IMG/VR virus record: IMGVR_UViG_3300004463_000111
Coordinates: 1-41,999 of that record
Source: a virus
DNA: 41,999 nt
Strand: one strand, 5' to 3'
Shown here: positions 27,544 to 37,027 of the stretch, in pieces
How the letters are laid out: each line of letters opens with the position of its first letter
Position numbering within the stretch: the stretch's first letter is position 1
Made by a program: the position numbers and the translations under genes
Notes under the pieces: generated by a model
The model's database searches: none
Seen by the model: the letters and a program-made list of their open reading frames with translations, nothing else
Told to the model about the DNA's origin: nothing

Positions 27544-30500
27544 TTAGTCTTTCTTTGGTGGTGGGCCGAACAGGATGGATTTTGCGATGGTGTAGGCGTC
27601 ATCGTCCAATTCCCCTTCCTCAACCTTGAAGAAGGTGCGCGTGGCGCGGTTGATTTGTGACGATGGCAGGCCGAGCAGCATGCCGGTCGCGGTGGTCATG
27701 TTGGTGATGAGCGCCTCGGTCTTGGTCGAGTTGGTCGACTTGATCAGCGCGTCGATGCCGCCGCCGATTGGTGAGGCGCCACCATAGCCGAAGTCGCTGA
27801 AGAAGCCCTGCGCCGCATCGCGGGCCAGCGGGACGCCGTTGGTAATGCTCAGCAGCGTCTGAATCGCGATGTACTCCGGCCAGGTATCGCCCATCTTGTC
27901 CTTGTCGCGGTCGTCATCGTCGCCCTTCGGCAGTGCGCCCTTGATCGCGCCGGCCAGGATTGCCGGGATGATGTTCAGGTAGACGAACCGTTCCAGAGCG
28001 ACCAGCGTGCCCTTGGCATCCTTCTCCTTGACGGCCTGCACGCCGCTGCGAGCGATGTCCACGTTGCGGTTCCACAGCAGTGACGCATAGCCGTAGACCA
28101 GCAGGAAGAACTTGGCCAGTTCGTTGTGCTGGATCGGCGCCAGATCCTTGGCCCCGCCCGCCATCTGCGTCAGGCGCACGGCGCGATCAGCGGCATGGAT
28201 TGCGTCCTGGCCATTGTTGCCCGAGTTCACGCCGCCTTCGGCCTCATAGGCGCCCATCCAAACCGGTGTGTCGACCACGCTCTGCATCAGCGTCATCGGT
28301 ACAAAGGCCCAGCGCTTCAGTGCGTCGTGTCCGTTCTTCACGGAGTTGAACGCGGTACCGATCCGGCCTTCACCCACACGGATGATGCGATTGGTGGCCT
28401 GGCGAATCGACGGGTCGAGGTTGATCGCCCGGTTGCGCATTTCACCAGACAGCGCCAGCACGTCGGCGCGGGTCTTCAGCGGGTTCATCGAGTACTTGGC
28501 CAGGGCGCGCATGTAGTGCTTGCGCTGGCCTTTCTGCGCGAAGTAGTCCATGGCCTGCGAGGCGCCGCCCAGCTGGTTGAACACGGTGGTGACGCTGTAG
28601 CCCATCCAGGCGATGGCGGCGTTACTGCGCAGTGCGGTCATGGTGCGGCGGAAGATGCCCACGCCTTTCGCGCTGCCCGGGCTGAGGTCGTTGGTGATGC
28701 CGTCGAGGATGTTGACGAACTGCTGCGCCTGGAAGCGGCCCATCCGTTCGTTCATCACCTGGCGCACGGTCGGCGCGGTGATCAGCTTGCGCGCATCGGC
28801 GATGGCCACGCGGTGGGTAAGGTCGTGAATCACGCCGCTCAGGTGGTTGGCGATCATGGTGACATCTAGCAACACTGGTGCCGCGAAGCCGTCAACCCGT
28901 GCCTTGGTGTGGCCGCGTGGCGTAGTTGCCCTGGCGCCACCCTGCTCGTTCAGCGGGGACAGGTCGCCAAGGTTGGCTTGCACACGGGCGTATTCCGGCG
29001 ACAGGTAGTCGTAGACCAATGGCCAGTAACCGCCCTGCACCACGCCAAACGGGGTATTGACGGGGATGCCTTCGACCTTCTCCGGGGCGATACCGTTCAC
29101 CTGCTTTTCCAGCGCGACGATGTCCGGCCACAGGGAATTTACGATCTCCCACAGGTCGGCCACGTAGCGCCAATCCGATTCCTGCAAGTGGCTGAGGATC
29201 TCGGCGTGGGCCGCATCGGTCCAGCCATTGCCGGCCAGCATCTTCTTCAGGTTGCCCGCGTTGCCGCTGTTCAGCGCCACGGCCAGGATGCCGTTGTAGT
29301 CAAGCGATTTGCCCAGGGCGTTGATGTGCACCTTCTGCCCAGCGCGAGCGCCAGCAGCGTCGAACCAGGCGTTGGTGGCCTTCATCAGCTTTTCGGTGAT
29401 GTCGCGGTTGAGATCGTCGCGACGGGATTGGGCGTCTGCCAGCGGCTGCCACCAGATTTGCGACCAGGCGCCATTCGGATCGCCGCCGTCGGCCTGCTCG
29501 ATGATCTGCTCCAGCTTCATCAGCGAACTGTTGGCCTCTGACAGCCAGTCGCCCATCGTTTCCGGCAGGGTGCGGCTGGAATCGTTGAGTGGCAGCGGCT
29601 TGCCCTTGTTCAGGTTGTCGCGCATAGCCTGGATCAACAGGGTTTCGGCCTCCTTCTGATCCTTCACGCGGCTGTTAGCCTGCAGCTTGCCCTTCAGGTT
29701 GGCCAGGTGGTTCAGGTGCGAAACGAACTCGTCCAGCTCCTGCAGCTGCGCCAGGCTCAGTTCCTTGTAGTTTGTCTTGCCCATGGTGTTCAGCACGAAT
29801 TCAGGCACGTATGGGTCGTTGCCGGCCGCAACCTGGTCGTTGTACCACTGGCCGAAGGTCTTGATATCGTCCAGTTTGCGCAGGCTGACGTTGCGGAACT
29901 CGTACTGCTCCATGACCGCATCGATCTGATCCAGGTAGTCGCCACCGGCCTTGCCGATCTTCTGGCGCTTGCTGGTCTTGTTGTAGGTCTTCATGCGCTC
30001 GGTGATGGTTTCGACTTCGGCCTTGGCCTTGCTGGCTTCTCGGTACAGGTAGAAGTTCAGCAGTTGGCGCTGTTTGGCCTCATACGCTGCATCGAGGTCG
30101 CCGCGGGTGAAGGCGTCATACGATTCGCGGGATGCCTTGGCCTCGGCGCGCTGGTACTCGACTGGCTGGATGTCGCGCACCTTGCGTTCGCTCATTACCC
30201 GGGCAGCGGCTTCCTTCAGGATCTGCTGGCTGGTGACGTTGCGGCGGTTGCCGACTTGAGCCAGGCGGCGCAGTTCCTTGCCAAGCACTTCGGCGCGGCG
30301 CTCGTTGTGTACTGCGTCCATGGCGCGTTCAGCGATCTCGCCGGTCTGCTTTGGACCATGGCGCTCTTCCATGCGGCGCAGTGCTTCCTGCTCGATAACG
30401 TCCTTGCGCGGCTGAGCGCCCATCATGGTCTTCACCATGTCGTCGCCGGATTCGAAGCCAAGGATGTTGGCGGCCATGTCCAGGCTCAGGCCGGTCTTGC

Positions 30501-33500
30501 TGTGCATGAAAGCCAGCTTCTGCGTGCCTGGCTTGCCGTAGCGGTCGGCCAGTTCGGCGCTGTTCAGCTTGAATTCGCCAGCGCGGCCGTCGGGGAATTG
30601 GCCTGCGCGCAGGGCATTGCGTGCGGAGTATTCCGGCTGTAGATCGACTTCCTCGGCGACTTCGGTGCGGATCGCGGCCAACTGCTCGTTCCACCACTTC
30701 GACTGGCGGCGGGTTTCTTCCCGGGTGATTTGTTCCTCTACGCTGTCGCGGGCGTCGGCGTGTGCCAGCTCCACGCTGTTCTGGTACTGGGCAAACTCGC
30801 GCTCGGTCATGCCGGCTGCTTCGGCATCCTTGAACAGTGGCAGGGCGTCGTTGATCCGCTCGGCGTCCTGGATCTGCTCGTCGCTGGCCACCAGGCGGTC
30901 AAACACCTTGCGCACGTCATCGTTGAGCGCCACGTTGAGCCGGCTCAGGTGTTTGTAGATCGCCAGCATCCAGCGCTTGAAGCGGGCAAACGCGCCGTTC
31001 AGTTCCGGCGCCGGGGCCTTGCCTTCTGCCAGGTACGATTCGAAGCCTCGAGCGAACTGTTCGTGCTGCTCGGTGGTCAGCGGTGCATCGCCTTCGGCGC
31101 CAACCCAGTCGCGCACGGCCTGCACGTCGTCCTTCACCTGCTGCGGGGCGTTCTCGCTGGCGGCCAGGTCTTGGATCACTTCCAGGTAGTAGTGTCCCAG
31201 CTCGTGAACCAGAGTCGACAGGTCGCGCTTCTCGCCCAGGGTGATGTTGAACTTGCGGTTGGCCTGGCCGCGTGGGCTGAAGGTGATAAAGCCTCGGGCA
31301 GTGTCATCGTTGCCGCCTTGTTCCAGCTGCTGCACGTCGTCGGCTTCGGCTGCCTGCGGGTTGCGCAACAGGGCCAGCGCCTCTTCATCGCTGAGCTCGT
31401 CGAGGTTGACGCCCAGGCGGTCGAAGTATTCCTGCAACTGGTTCAGGGTGTCGGCCTGGTCGGCCTTGTTCGGGTTCTCCTGCTCGGCGCTGTAGCGTGG
31501 ATTGCCGGCCATTTCATCGCGCACGGCGTCGACGATCAGCTGCGGGGTCACGTCTTCACGGGCCACGCCGGGGAAATACCCGCGCTCCCATGCGTTCATC
31601 GCCGCGTCATCGAGGGTCATGCCGCCTTCCTTGCGGGTCAGGCGGTTGCGTCCGACCTTGCCCACGTCAGCATCCAGCGCGGCCAGCTCGCCGCCTTCGT
31701 CATTCACGCCACCGGCATCGCGCAGATACGTGGCCAGGCTCTTGCCGAAGATGTCGCCGGCCTGGGGGATGTCGCCGGAACGCAAGCGTTGGATCGCCAG
31801 GGTGGCGTCGTCGACGGTCACGCGGCGCAGATCTGCCGGGGCCTTGTTGCGGATGTCCAGCGGGAACTGCTCGTTGATCTGATCGATGCCAAGCTGATTG
31901 CGCTCGGCCAGGTTGGTCAGGGTGTTGAGGTGCAAGGCTGCATATTGCTCGGCATCGGCGCGACGGAAGCCGGCCTGCACCAATTGCCCGACAAAGTCCT
32001 GCTGCGCGGCGGCGCGGGCGTCTGGTCCTTTCCGGAACTCTTCGGCAAGCTGGGTCAGCTGTTCTTCCTGCTGCTTATTCCACGCCTCGGAGTCTTCAAG
32101 GCTGAAGGCGCCGGCACTGGTGCGCACGCTCTTCGACAGTTGCGTATCGAAGTCAGCCAAGAAGGTCAGGTAATCGGCGCCCTTCATGGCCACGTTGCCG
32201 CCGCGAATCAGCGCATCGCCGAACTGCTCGGTCAGGCCTGGCACTTGCGCAAGGATCGACGGAAGGTCGATGTCGCCGGACTGGTTCAGGCGCTGCAACT
32301 CGGCGGCGGGGATCCACAGGGTTTCGAGCGGCGTGCCGGCCAGTTGCTGGGTGGCGATCTGCTGGAAGGTGCCAGGGTCGAGTTTGCGCGTCTCGCTCTC
32401 AGCCGATGCGGCGGCGGCGGCGGTCAACGATTCACGGCCGACACGGGCCTGACGCGACTTCGACAATCCAGCTGCTAGCGTGGTGAACGTGCGTTTGCCG
32501 CCGAAGGCCAGCACGTCTGCACTGGATCCCAGGCCGCCAGCCACGGCTTCCAGCACAACTTCGCCGGCATCCACCTTGCCTTCTGCGGCAAACTGCCCAG
32601 CGGCCTCGCCAGTGCCCTCGCTGATGCCTTGTACGGGGAGCTGAACGGCCAGGTTGGTCAGCTCGCGCTGGGTATCAGTCAACGGACGGCCGAAGGCTCT
32701 GGTAGGCGCCAGCAAGCGGCCGGCGAACATCATGCCCAGCGCATCCACGGCGGTGGTGCCTGCAGCCTTGCGAACGGCCTTGTCGCTGGCGGTCTGCATC
32801 AGTTCGTCATCCTGCAGCGCCTTCATCAGCGCGGCCGGATCGTTGAAGTCCACGCCAGATTCGCGGATCACGTCGGCCAGCTTCGCGTCGAACTCGGTGC
32901 CGAAGTTGATCGCCGAGGCGAGCGGTATTCCGCCGACGGCGCCAGCGAGCAACGCCGGGGCCGACGATGTTGCCGCGCCCAGCGCAGTCCGTGCGGCAAA
33001 GCCTGGGGTCAAGGATGCAATCGTGGCATCGAAGCTGCTCATGCCTTCGCCGGTATCGATCACTTGGCGTTCCAGGCCGCCGAGTGGAATGCCGATTTTG
33101 TCGCTGGTCTGCAGCTGCTGGATCTGGCGCGCTGCGGGTTCCACCGGCATGCCTTCCAGTTCAGTCTGCTGCTCGCCTACGCGGCCGATGAACTCGCCTT
33201 GCTGGCTGTTCAGGTTGCCGCGCATGACAAGTCGCTGTTCTGGATCGGCGCGCAGGTATTCGCCGGCAAATCCGCCAGGCGCTGCGCCGTCGAGGAATGG
33301 TTGCGTGCCTGCTGCTGTCGCCCTGGCAATTTCAGCATCGACTGCATCGAAGCTGTCGCCGATCTTCTGCAGGTTTCCAGCGTCGGCCAGGTTGGTGCCT
33401 TGTGCCTGGCTCGTCCACTGCTGCTGGATCGCGCCCAGCATCTTTTCGCCCAGGCTCTGCTGGTTGAATCGGGTGTCACTGGCAGCGCCCTCGATGCGGG

Positions 33501-33852
33501 TCAGGGCATCCAGATCGTTCTGCGCCACTGCAGCCAGGTTGCCGTCGCGCAGGGCGTTGGCAGTCTTGCGCGAAGTGTCGTAGATGGCCGCGTACTTGTT
33601 GCCCTTCTCCAGTTCGGCCATGCGTTCGCGCTGTTCGTACAGTGTCAGCGCCGGGATGCCGCTCATGCGGGCGGTGGCGTTGGCCTTGCCATATTCAGCC
33701 GGGGCGATATTTGACACGGTCTTCAGGCTGTTGACGAAGTCGGTGCGCTCGTCGTCGAACGAATCGCGAATGGCGGTGGTCAGCGGCGTTGGCTTCGGCT
33801 GCTGCACGGTGTCATCGGCCGGGGCCAGTAGCGATGGGACTTCAAGAGTCAT
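27544..33852 (-). CDS. Giant internal/ejection protein (large polyvalent-type) with zincin motif
   Basis: 2102 aa. It probably travels in the capsid and enters the host with the DNA, like T7 gp16 by position. Parts: N-terminal helical region, a hydrophobic stretch at about 283-318, a long Gln/Glu/Lys-rich helical middle, a metallopeptidase-like motif HELGH at 883-887 in LVHELGHYYLEV with a candidate third ligand Glu938 in FARGFESYLAEGKAP, more helices to about 1600, and a C-terminal region (LGGASQAMDYF... FFLLVYGYASLLWNRN) typical of large polyvalent phage proteins. Unlike T7 gp16 it has no SLT domain here. It overlaps the transglycosylase gene as ATGA. Confidence 0.82.
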   Translation of the reverse strand: MTLEVPSLLAPADDTVQQPKPTPLTTAIRDSFDDERTDFVNSLKTVSNIAPAEYGKANATARMSGIPALTLYEQRERMAELEKGNKYAAIYDTSRKTANALRDGNLAAVAQNDLDALTRIEGAASDTRFNQQSLGEKMLGAIQQQWTSQAQGTNLADAGNLQKIGDSFDAVDAEIARATAAGTQPFLDGAAPGGFAGEYLRADPEQRLVMRGNLNSQQGEFIGRVGEQQTELEGMPVEPAARQIQQLQTSDKIGIPLGGLERQVIDTGEGMSSFDATIASLTPGFAARTALGAATSSAPALLAGAVGGIPLASAINFGTEFDAKLADVIRESGVDFNDPAALMKALQDDELMQTASDKAVRKAAGTTAVDALGMMFAGRLLAPTRAFGRPLTDTQRELTNLAVQLPVQGISEGTGEAAGQFAAEGKVDAGEVVLEAVAGGLGSSADVLAFGGKRTFTTLAAGLSKSRQARVGRESLTAAAAASAESETRKLDPGTFQQIATQQLAGTPLETLWIPAAELQRLNQSGDIDLPSILAQVPGLTEQFGDALIRGGNVAMKGADYLTFLADFDTQLSKSVRTSAGAFSLEDSEAWNKQQEEQLTQLAEEFRKGPDARAAAQQDFVGQLVQAGFRRADAEQYAALHLNTLTNLAERNQLGIDQINEQFPLDIRNKAPADLRRVTVDDATLAIQRLRSGDIPQAGDIFGKSLATYLRDAGGVNDEGGELAALDADVGKVGRNRLTRKEGGMTLDDAAMNAWERGYFPGVAREDVTPQLIVDAVRDEMAGNPRYSAEQENPNKADQADTLNQLQEYFDRLGVNLDELSDEEALALLRNPQAAEADDVQQLEQGGNDDTARGFITFSPRGQANRKFNITLGEKRDLSTLVHELGHYYLEVIQDLAASENAPQQVKDDVQAVRDWVGAEGDAPLTTEQHEQFARGFESYLAEGKAPAPELNGAFARFKRWMLAIYKHLSRLNVALNDDVRKVFDRLVASDEQIQDAERINDALPLFKDAEAAGMTEREFAQYQNSVELAHADARDSVEEQITREETRRQSKWWNEQLAAIRTEVAEEVDLQPEYSARNALRAGQFPDGRAGEFKLNSAELADRYGKPGTQKLAFMHSKTGLSLDMAANILGFESGDDMVKTMMGAQPRKDVIEQEALRRMEERHGPKQTGEIAERAMDAVHNERRAEVLGKELRRLAQVGNRRNVTSQQILKEAAARVMSERKVRDIQPVEYQRAEAKASRESYDAFTRGDLDAAYEAKQRQLLNFYLYREASKAKAEVETITERMKTYNKTSKRQKIGKAGGDYLDQIDAVMEQYEFRNVSLRKLDDIKTFGQWYNDQVAAGNDPYVPEFVLNTMGKTNYKELSLAQLQELDEFVSHLNHLANLKGKLQANSRVKDQKEAETLLIQAMRDNLNKGKPLPLNDSSRTLPETMGDWLSEANSSLMKLEQIIEQADGGDPNGAWSQIWWQPLADAQSRRDDLNRDITEKLMKATNAWFDAAGARAGQKVHINALGKSLDYNGILAVALNSGNAGNLKKMLAGNGWTDAAHAEILSHLQESDWRYVADLWEIVNSLWPDIVALEKQVNGIAPEKVEGIPVNTPFGVVQGGYWPLVYDYLSPEYARVQANLGDLSPLNEQGGARATTPRGHTKARVDGFAAPVLLDVTMIANHLSGVIHDLTHRVAIADARKLITAPTVRQVMNERMGRFQAQQFVNILDGITNDLSPGSAKGVGIFRRTMTALRSNAAIAWMGYSVTTVFNQLGGASQAMDYFAQKGQRKHYMRALAKYSMNPLKTRADVLALSGEMRNRAINLDPSIRQATNRIIRVGEGRIGTAFNSVKNGHDALKRWAFVPMTLMQSVVDTPVWMGAYEAEGGVNSGNNGQDAIHAADRAVRLTQMAGGAKDLAPIQHNELAKFFLLVYGYASLLWNRNVDIARSGVQAVKEKDAKGTLVALERFVYLNIIPAILAGAIKGALPKGDDDDRDKDKMGDTWPEYIAIQTLLSITNGVPLARDAAQGFFSDFGYGGASPIGGGIDALIKSTNSTKTEALITNMTTATGMLLGLPSSQINRATRTFFKVEEGELDDDAYTIAKSILFGPPPKKD

Positions 33853-35951
33853 TGCGCTTTCACTCCAAGATTCGAAATGCCCTGAACGTACAAGGCCACA
33901 ATGTTTTCAACGCTGGCCGGCTCGCCGCGGCTGCGCAGGGTGCGCACAATCTTCGCACGGTCTTCGGCCGGGATGTCTTTCAGGCCGACGTCGCTGGTGC
34001 GCAAGTAGGCGTCTTTCATCTGCTCGGGTGCCACTTGCCAGAGCTGGGTGGTCTTCTCGCTGAATACGCCGGTACCGCGCAGGCGCACTTCGGTGACCAT
34101 CGAATTGGCGATGTCGGCCGATTCTTTGGCAGTTGGCTGGCGCCCATTGGACAGAAAGAAAGCATCCTTCTGGCCCTGGTATGCGGCGCGGAACTGGTTT
34201 TGCGCCTTCAGGTTATCCGGCGTGGTCGCCTTGAGGCTGTCGCCGAATGCAATGCCTGCCTGCTGCATAACCAGCTGAAGCTGATCGTTCTCTGCCTTGG
34301 TCGCACGTTGTCCGCTGAAGTCGCCCTGCACGGCCTTCTCCCACGATCCCTTAACGGTGTTGTAATCGGCGTTGTTGAGGAATGGGCGGATGTCGCGTTG
34401 CAAGCTCAGTTCGGCGAACTGAGGCCCAGGCATGGCCAGGAACTCGCGCAACTTCGGTTCGTCGGTGGTCGGCTCGGTGCCCTTGCGGCGGTGATCGTCC
34501 AGCGCCTGCAGCTTCACGCGGTCTTCGGCGCCGATGTTGACCATGATCTGCGGCGGAATGGCGTTATAGCCTTTATCCAGCGCGATGTCGGCGGCCTGCT
34601 CGTAGTTGGCCTTTACCACCAGCTGATCGGCTTTGTTCAGGTCGTCGATGCGATCCATGGCGTACTTGCGCGTCTGCGGATCTTTGATCTGTTGTGCGGC
34701 CTGGGTGGCGGCGGCAAGTTTGCTGGCAGCACCAGAAGGCGCCAGCTGGCTGACGATCTTGCCGGTGTAGTTGCGGGTTTCCTCGAAAGGGATCTTGTTG
34801 ATCCAGTCCTGAGTGCTGATCTCGTCGGTGCGCGGGTCGCCGTTGGCCTTGATCCACTTGTCCACGCTACCCGGGCCGGCGTTGTAGGCGGCGACGGCCA
34901 GGGTCGAGTTGCCGCTGTAGCGCCCCAGCATTTTGTTCAGGTAGGCGTTTCCCAGGGCCATGTTGTAGTTCGGATCTGCGGTCAGGCGCTCTTCGCTGAA
35001 TGGAACGCCAAGTTCCGCTGCCATTTCCCGGGCAGTGTCCGGCATCAGCTGCATCAGGCCCTTGGCGCCCTTCGGTGATACCGCCGTTGGGTCGCCGCTG
35101 CTTTCTGCCTGGATCACCAGATTGCTAAGGCCATTGATGCCGACGGTACCTGCCGTGTAGGCGGCTTCGCCGATCTGGCTGCCAAGCTGCTGACGCACGC
35201 TGTCGCCCAGCAACTTGGTCACCTGCACCTGATCCTCGGGCGTCATGGTTTCGTATGACTGCGCGTAATGCCGTTGTGCGGCCAGCGGGTCGTTCTGCAT
35301 CAGGCGGCCAATCACGGCAGTGTTGATGCCGCTGTTGTACTTCAGCACCTTCTGCTGGGTCAGTTCTGGCGCTTCGCCGTTGCGCTCGCCCATGGCGGTG
35401 ATCGTGCGGGTGCCTTTGTTCTGGTAGAACGCCACCTGCTGCGGATCGTTGTAGAACGCGACGGCGCTCTGCGTGGCGGCGTCCAGCGTGGCGTCTTCGG
35501 CCTGCTTATAGAACACCTGGCGTTCGCCGTACTCGTAGCGGTTCAACTCGCCATTCAGGCGGGTTCCTTGCGCGGCGGCGATCTGCGCAAACCGCTGGCG
35601 CTGGCGGTCGTTGGTCAGGTTGTTGGCGATGGAATCGGCGTGTGCCTGGAACTGCGGCAGCGTCTGGTTGGTGATGTCGATGGCGTTCTTGCCCTTGCGG
35701 GTGTAGACGCCGGTTTCCTGGTTGAACAGGGCGTTGGTCTGCCACTGGCTCAGGCTGGCTTCGGCCTCCATCAGCGCGGCGGTGTCGGCGTCGTCCTGGG
35801 TTTTCTGCCAGATTTGGCCGGCGGCCTGGGTGATTGGCTTCGCGAGGTCTGCGCCTAGGGTTTGTTCCTGCACCACTTGCTGAATCTGCGGAACGGCGGA
35901 GGCACGCGTGCGCACGCCAGGCCCGTCGATGGTTGGAATTTGTACGGCCAT
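33849..35951 (-). CDS. Internal virion protein with SLT transglycosylase domain
   Basis: 700 aa. It should be ejected early and open the peptidoglycan layer for DNA passage. Residues about 273-420 form an SLT-type lysozyme-like domain: Glu283 in QAESSGDP as the catalytic acid, then GAKGLMQLMPDTA, NYMALGNAYL-type AYLNKMLGRYSGN and LAVAAYNAGPG. The flanking parts are helical (1-270, 430-700), as in internal core proteins. In T7 the SLT domain is in gp16; here it is on the smaller partner. It lies between the gp14-like gene and the giant gene. Confidence 0.88.
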   Translation of the reverse strand: MAVQIPTIDGPGVRTRASAVPQIQQVVQEQTLGADLAKPITQAAGQIWQKTQDDADTAALMEAEASLSQWQTNALFNQETGVYTRKGKNAIDITNQTLPQFQAHADSIANNLTNDRQRQRFAQIAAAQGTRLNGELNRYEYGERQVFYKQAEDATLDAATQSAVAFYNDPQQVAFYQNKGTRTITAMGERNGEAPELTQQKVLKYNSGINTAVIGRLMQNDPLAAQRHYAQSYETMTPEDQVQVTKLLGDSVRQQLGSQIGEAAYTAGTVGINGLSNLVIQAESSGDPTAVSPKGAKGLMQLMPDTAREMAAELGVPFSEERLTADPNYNMALGNAYLNKMLGRYSGNSTLAVAAYNAGPGSVDKWIKANGDPRTDEISTQDWINKIPFEETRNYTGKIVSQLAPSGAASKLAAATQAAQQIKDPQTRKYAMDRIDDLNKADQLVVKANYEQAADIALDKGYNAIPPQIMVNIGAEDRVKLQALDDHRRKGTEPTTDEPKLREFLAMPGPQFAELSLQRDIRPFLNNADYNTVKGSWEKAVQGDFSGQRATKAENDQLQLVMQQAGIAFGDSLKATTPDNLKAQNQFRAAYQGQKDAFFLSNGRQPTAKESADIANSMVTEVRLRGTGVFSEKTTQLWQVAPEQMKDAYLRTSDVGLKDIPAEDRAKIVRTLRSRGEPASVENIVALYVQGISNLGVKAQ

Positions 35952-35963
35952 GATTCCCCCTGC

Positions 35964-36569
35964 TTATCGTGGATAGCTGACTTTTGGCTGCATCAGGCCA
36001 ATGGTGCCGAGGCTACTGCCGCCGCCAGAGTTCAGCGAAGTGTTGGCCGCGCTGAAAGCCTGACCAGCTGCTCCGCTGCCGCCACCACTGAACAGGCCGC
36101 CAGAGAATGCGCTGCCCAGGCCGCCGACTACGCCGCCCAGCAACGAACTAACCATGCCCGTCTTGGCGTTTTTCTTCAGGGTGTTGGCGTTGCTGATGTT
36201 GTTGGTTGCCTGCACCTCATAACCGTAGGCTTCCCGGGCCGCGTTGTTGCTGATGATCATGGCGTCCAGCTCGCCGTACTGCGCTGTGTCCTGCTGGATG
36301 ATCGCGTTCGATCCGTCATCGACCACGCCGCCGTTGCTGGCCATAGCGGCGCGCTGTGTGCCGATCAGGTTCTGCGTCTGAACGCGCTGGGTGTCGGCAT
36401 CGACCACGCCACGGTAACGGGCATCATTGGCGGCGCGGTTGAGGTAGGCGGCATTCTGCTTGAGCGCCGATGCCTGGCCGATGGCGGCGGCTGATTGTTG
36501 CTGCCCCTGCATCGCACCACTGATGGCGCCGATGGCGAGCGGGATCAAAGCTACCCAGCACATATTCAT
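35964..36569 (-). CDS. Internal virion protein, T7 gp14-like
   Basis: 201 aa. The N-terminus is hydrophobic (CWVALIPLAIGAISGAMQG), followed by long helical Ala/Gln/Asn-rich stretches (QQQSAAAIGQASALKQNAAYLNRAANDARYRG). The C-terminal part is Gly/Ser-rich with a hydrophobic patch (MVSSLLGGVVGGLGSAFSGG). This composition and position, before the SLT and giant proteins, match T7 gp14, which forms a channel in the host outer membrane after ejection. It overlaps the GNAT-like gene as ATGA. Confidence 0.75.
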   Translation of the reverse strand: MNMCWVALIPLAIGAISGAMQGQQQSAAAIGQASALKQNAAYLNRAANDARYRGVVDADTQRVQTQNLIGTQRAAMASNGGVVDDGSNAIIQQDTAQYGELDAMIISNNAAREAYGYEVQATNNISNANTLKKNAKTGMVSSLLGGVVGGLGSAFSGGLFSGGGSGAAGQAFSAANTSLNSGGGSSLGTIGLMQPKVSYPR

Positions 36570-37027
36570 TCACTCCTGGTCATTTCGAATTGCCGGAATA
36601 ATAGACCTTTCGGGCCATATGGCGCTGCACTTCCCATGTTAAAGCCCAGCCATTCCAGCCATCGGATCGCCGCGTGGTTCCGGGCGTCGACGTAATTGAT
36701 CAGGCTCATGTGCCTTTCCAGCATCTGCGCCACCAGCGGCCGGCATACGCGCAAGAAGGCCAGAGGGTGTTTCTCGATGGCAGTGGTGCTGATCAGCCAC
36801 GGGATACCAATGCCGGCGCCTGGGTTGTAACTGGCATCGCCAAGTGCTGCCAATGGGATGGCTCCCCAGGAGATCACCATGGGCGCCACACTTGAGCGCA
36901 GGCCCAGGGTCAGGGCTGATGCGATGGATTGGCCACAGCCTTCTTCGATCTCGTCGCGGTCTGCCTGGCGGGCGGTGGCGGCGATGATCTCAATATCGGC
37001 CAGGGTCATGCGCCGCACGCTGATCAC
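36566..37027 (-). CDS. GNAT-like internal virion protein (T7 gp13-like)
   Basis: 153 aa. The N-terminal MISVRRMTLADIEIIAATARQADRDEI is the first strand and helix of a GNAT fold. Later segments IPWLISTTAIEKHPLAFLRVCRPLVAQMLERHMSLINYVDARNHAAIRWLEWLGF match the C-terminal half. The acetyl-CoA loop (Q/R-x-x-G-x-G/A) is not evident, so the protein may be structural, as proposed for T7 gp13. It lies between the tail tubular B and gp14-like genes, the T7 gp13 slot, and overlaps both as ATGA. A second GNAT-like gene is at 3227-3667. Confidence 0.75.
   Translation of the reverse strand: MISVRRMTLADIEIIAATARQADRDEIEEGCGQSIASALTLGLRSSVAPMVISWGAIPLAALGDASYNPGAGIGIPWLISTTAIEKHPLAFLRVCRPLVAQMLERHMSLINYVDARNHAAIRWLEWLGFNMGSAAPYGPKGLLFRQFEMTRSE

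Noticed and set aside
25348-27660. 770-codon plus-strand ORF opposite the tail-fibre gene
   Set aside because: It mirrors the tail-fibre codons in a GC-rich gene, lacks a ribosome site, has His/Val/Arg-biased composition and crosses the end of the neighbouring late gene. The minus-strand protein has clear T7-type motifs.
30730-32478. 582-codon plus-strand ORF inside the giant-protein gene
   Set aside because: Antisense shadow of the 2102-aa gene, with no binding site or recognisable motif.
33789-35078. 429-codon plus-strand ORF opposite the transglycosylase gene
   Set aside because: Antisense shadow; the minus strand has a clear SLT domain over the same bases.
36566-37027. Acyl-transferase acting on the host
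   Set aside because: The acetyl-CoA loop is not evident and the gene sits in the T7 gp13 slot, so a virion role is more likely than a toxin-like one.
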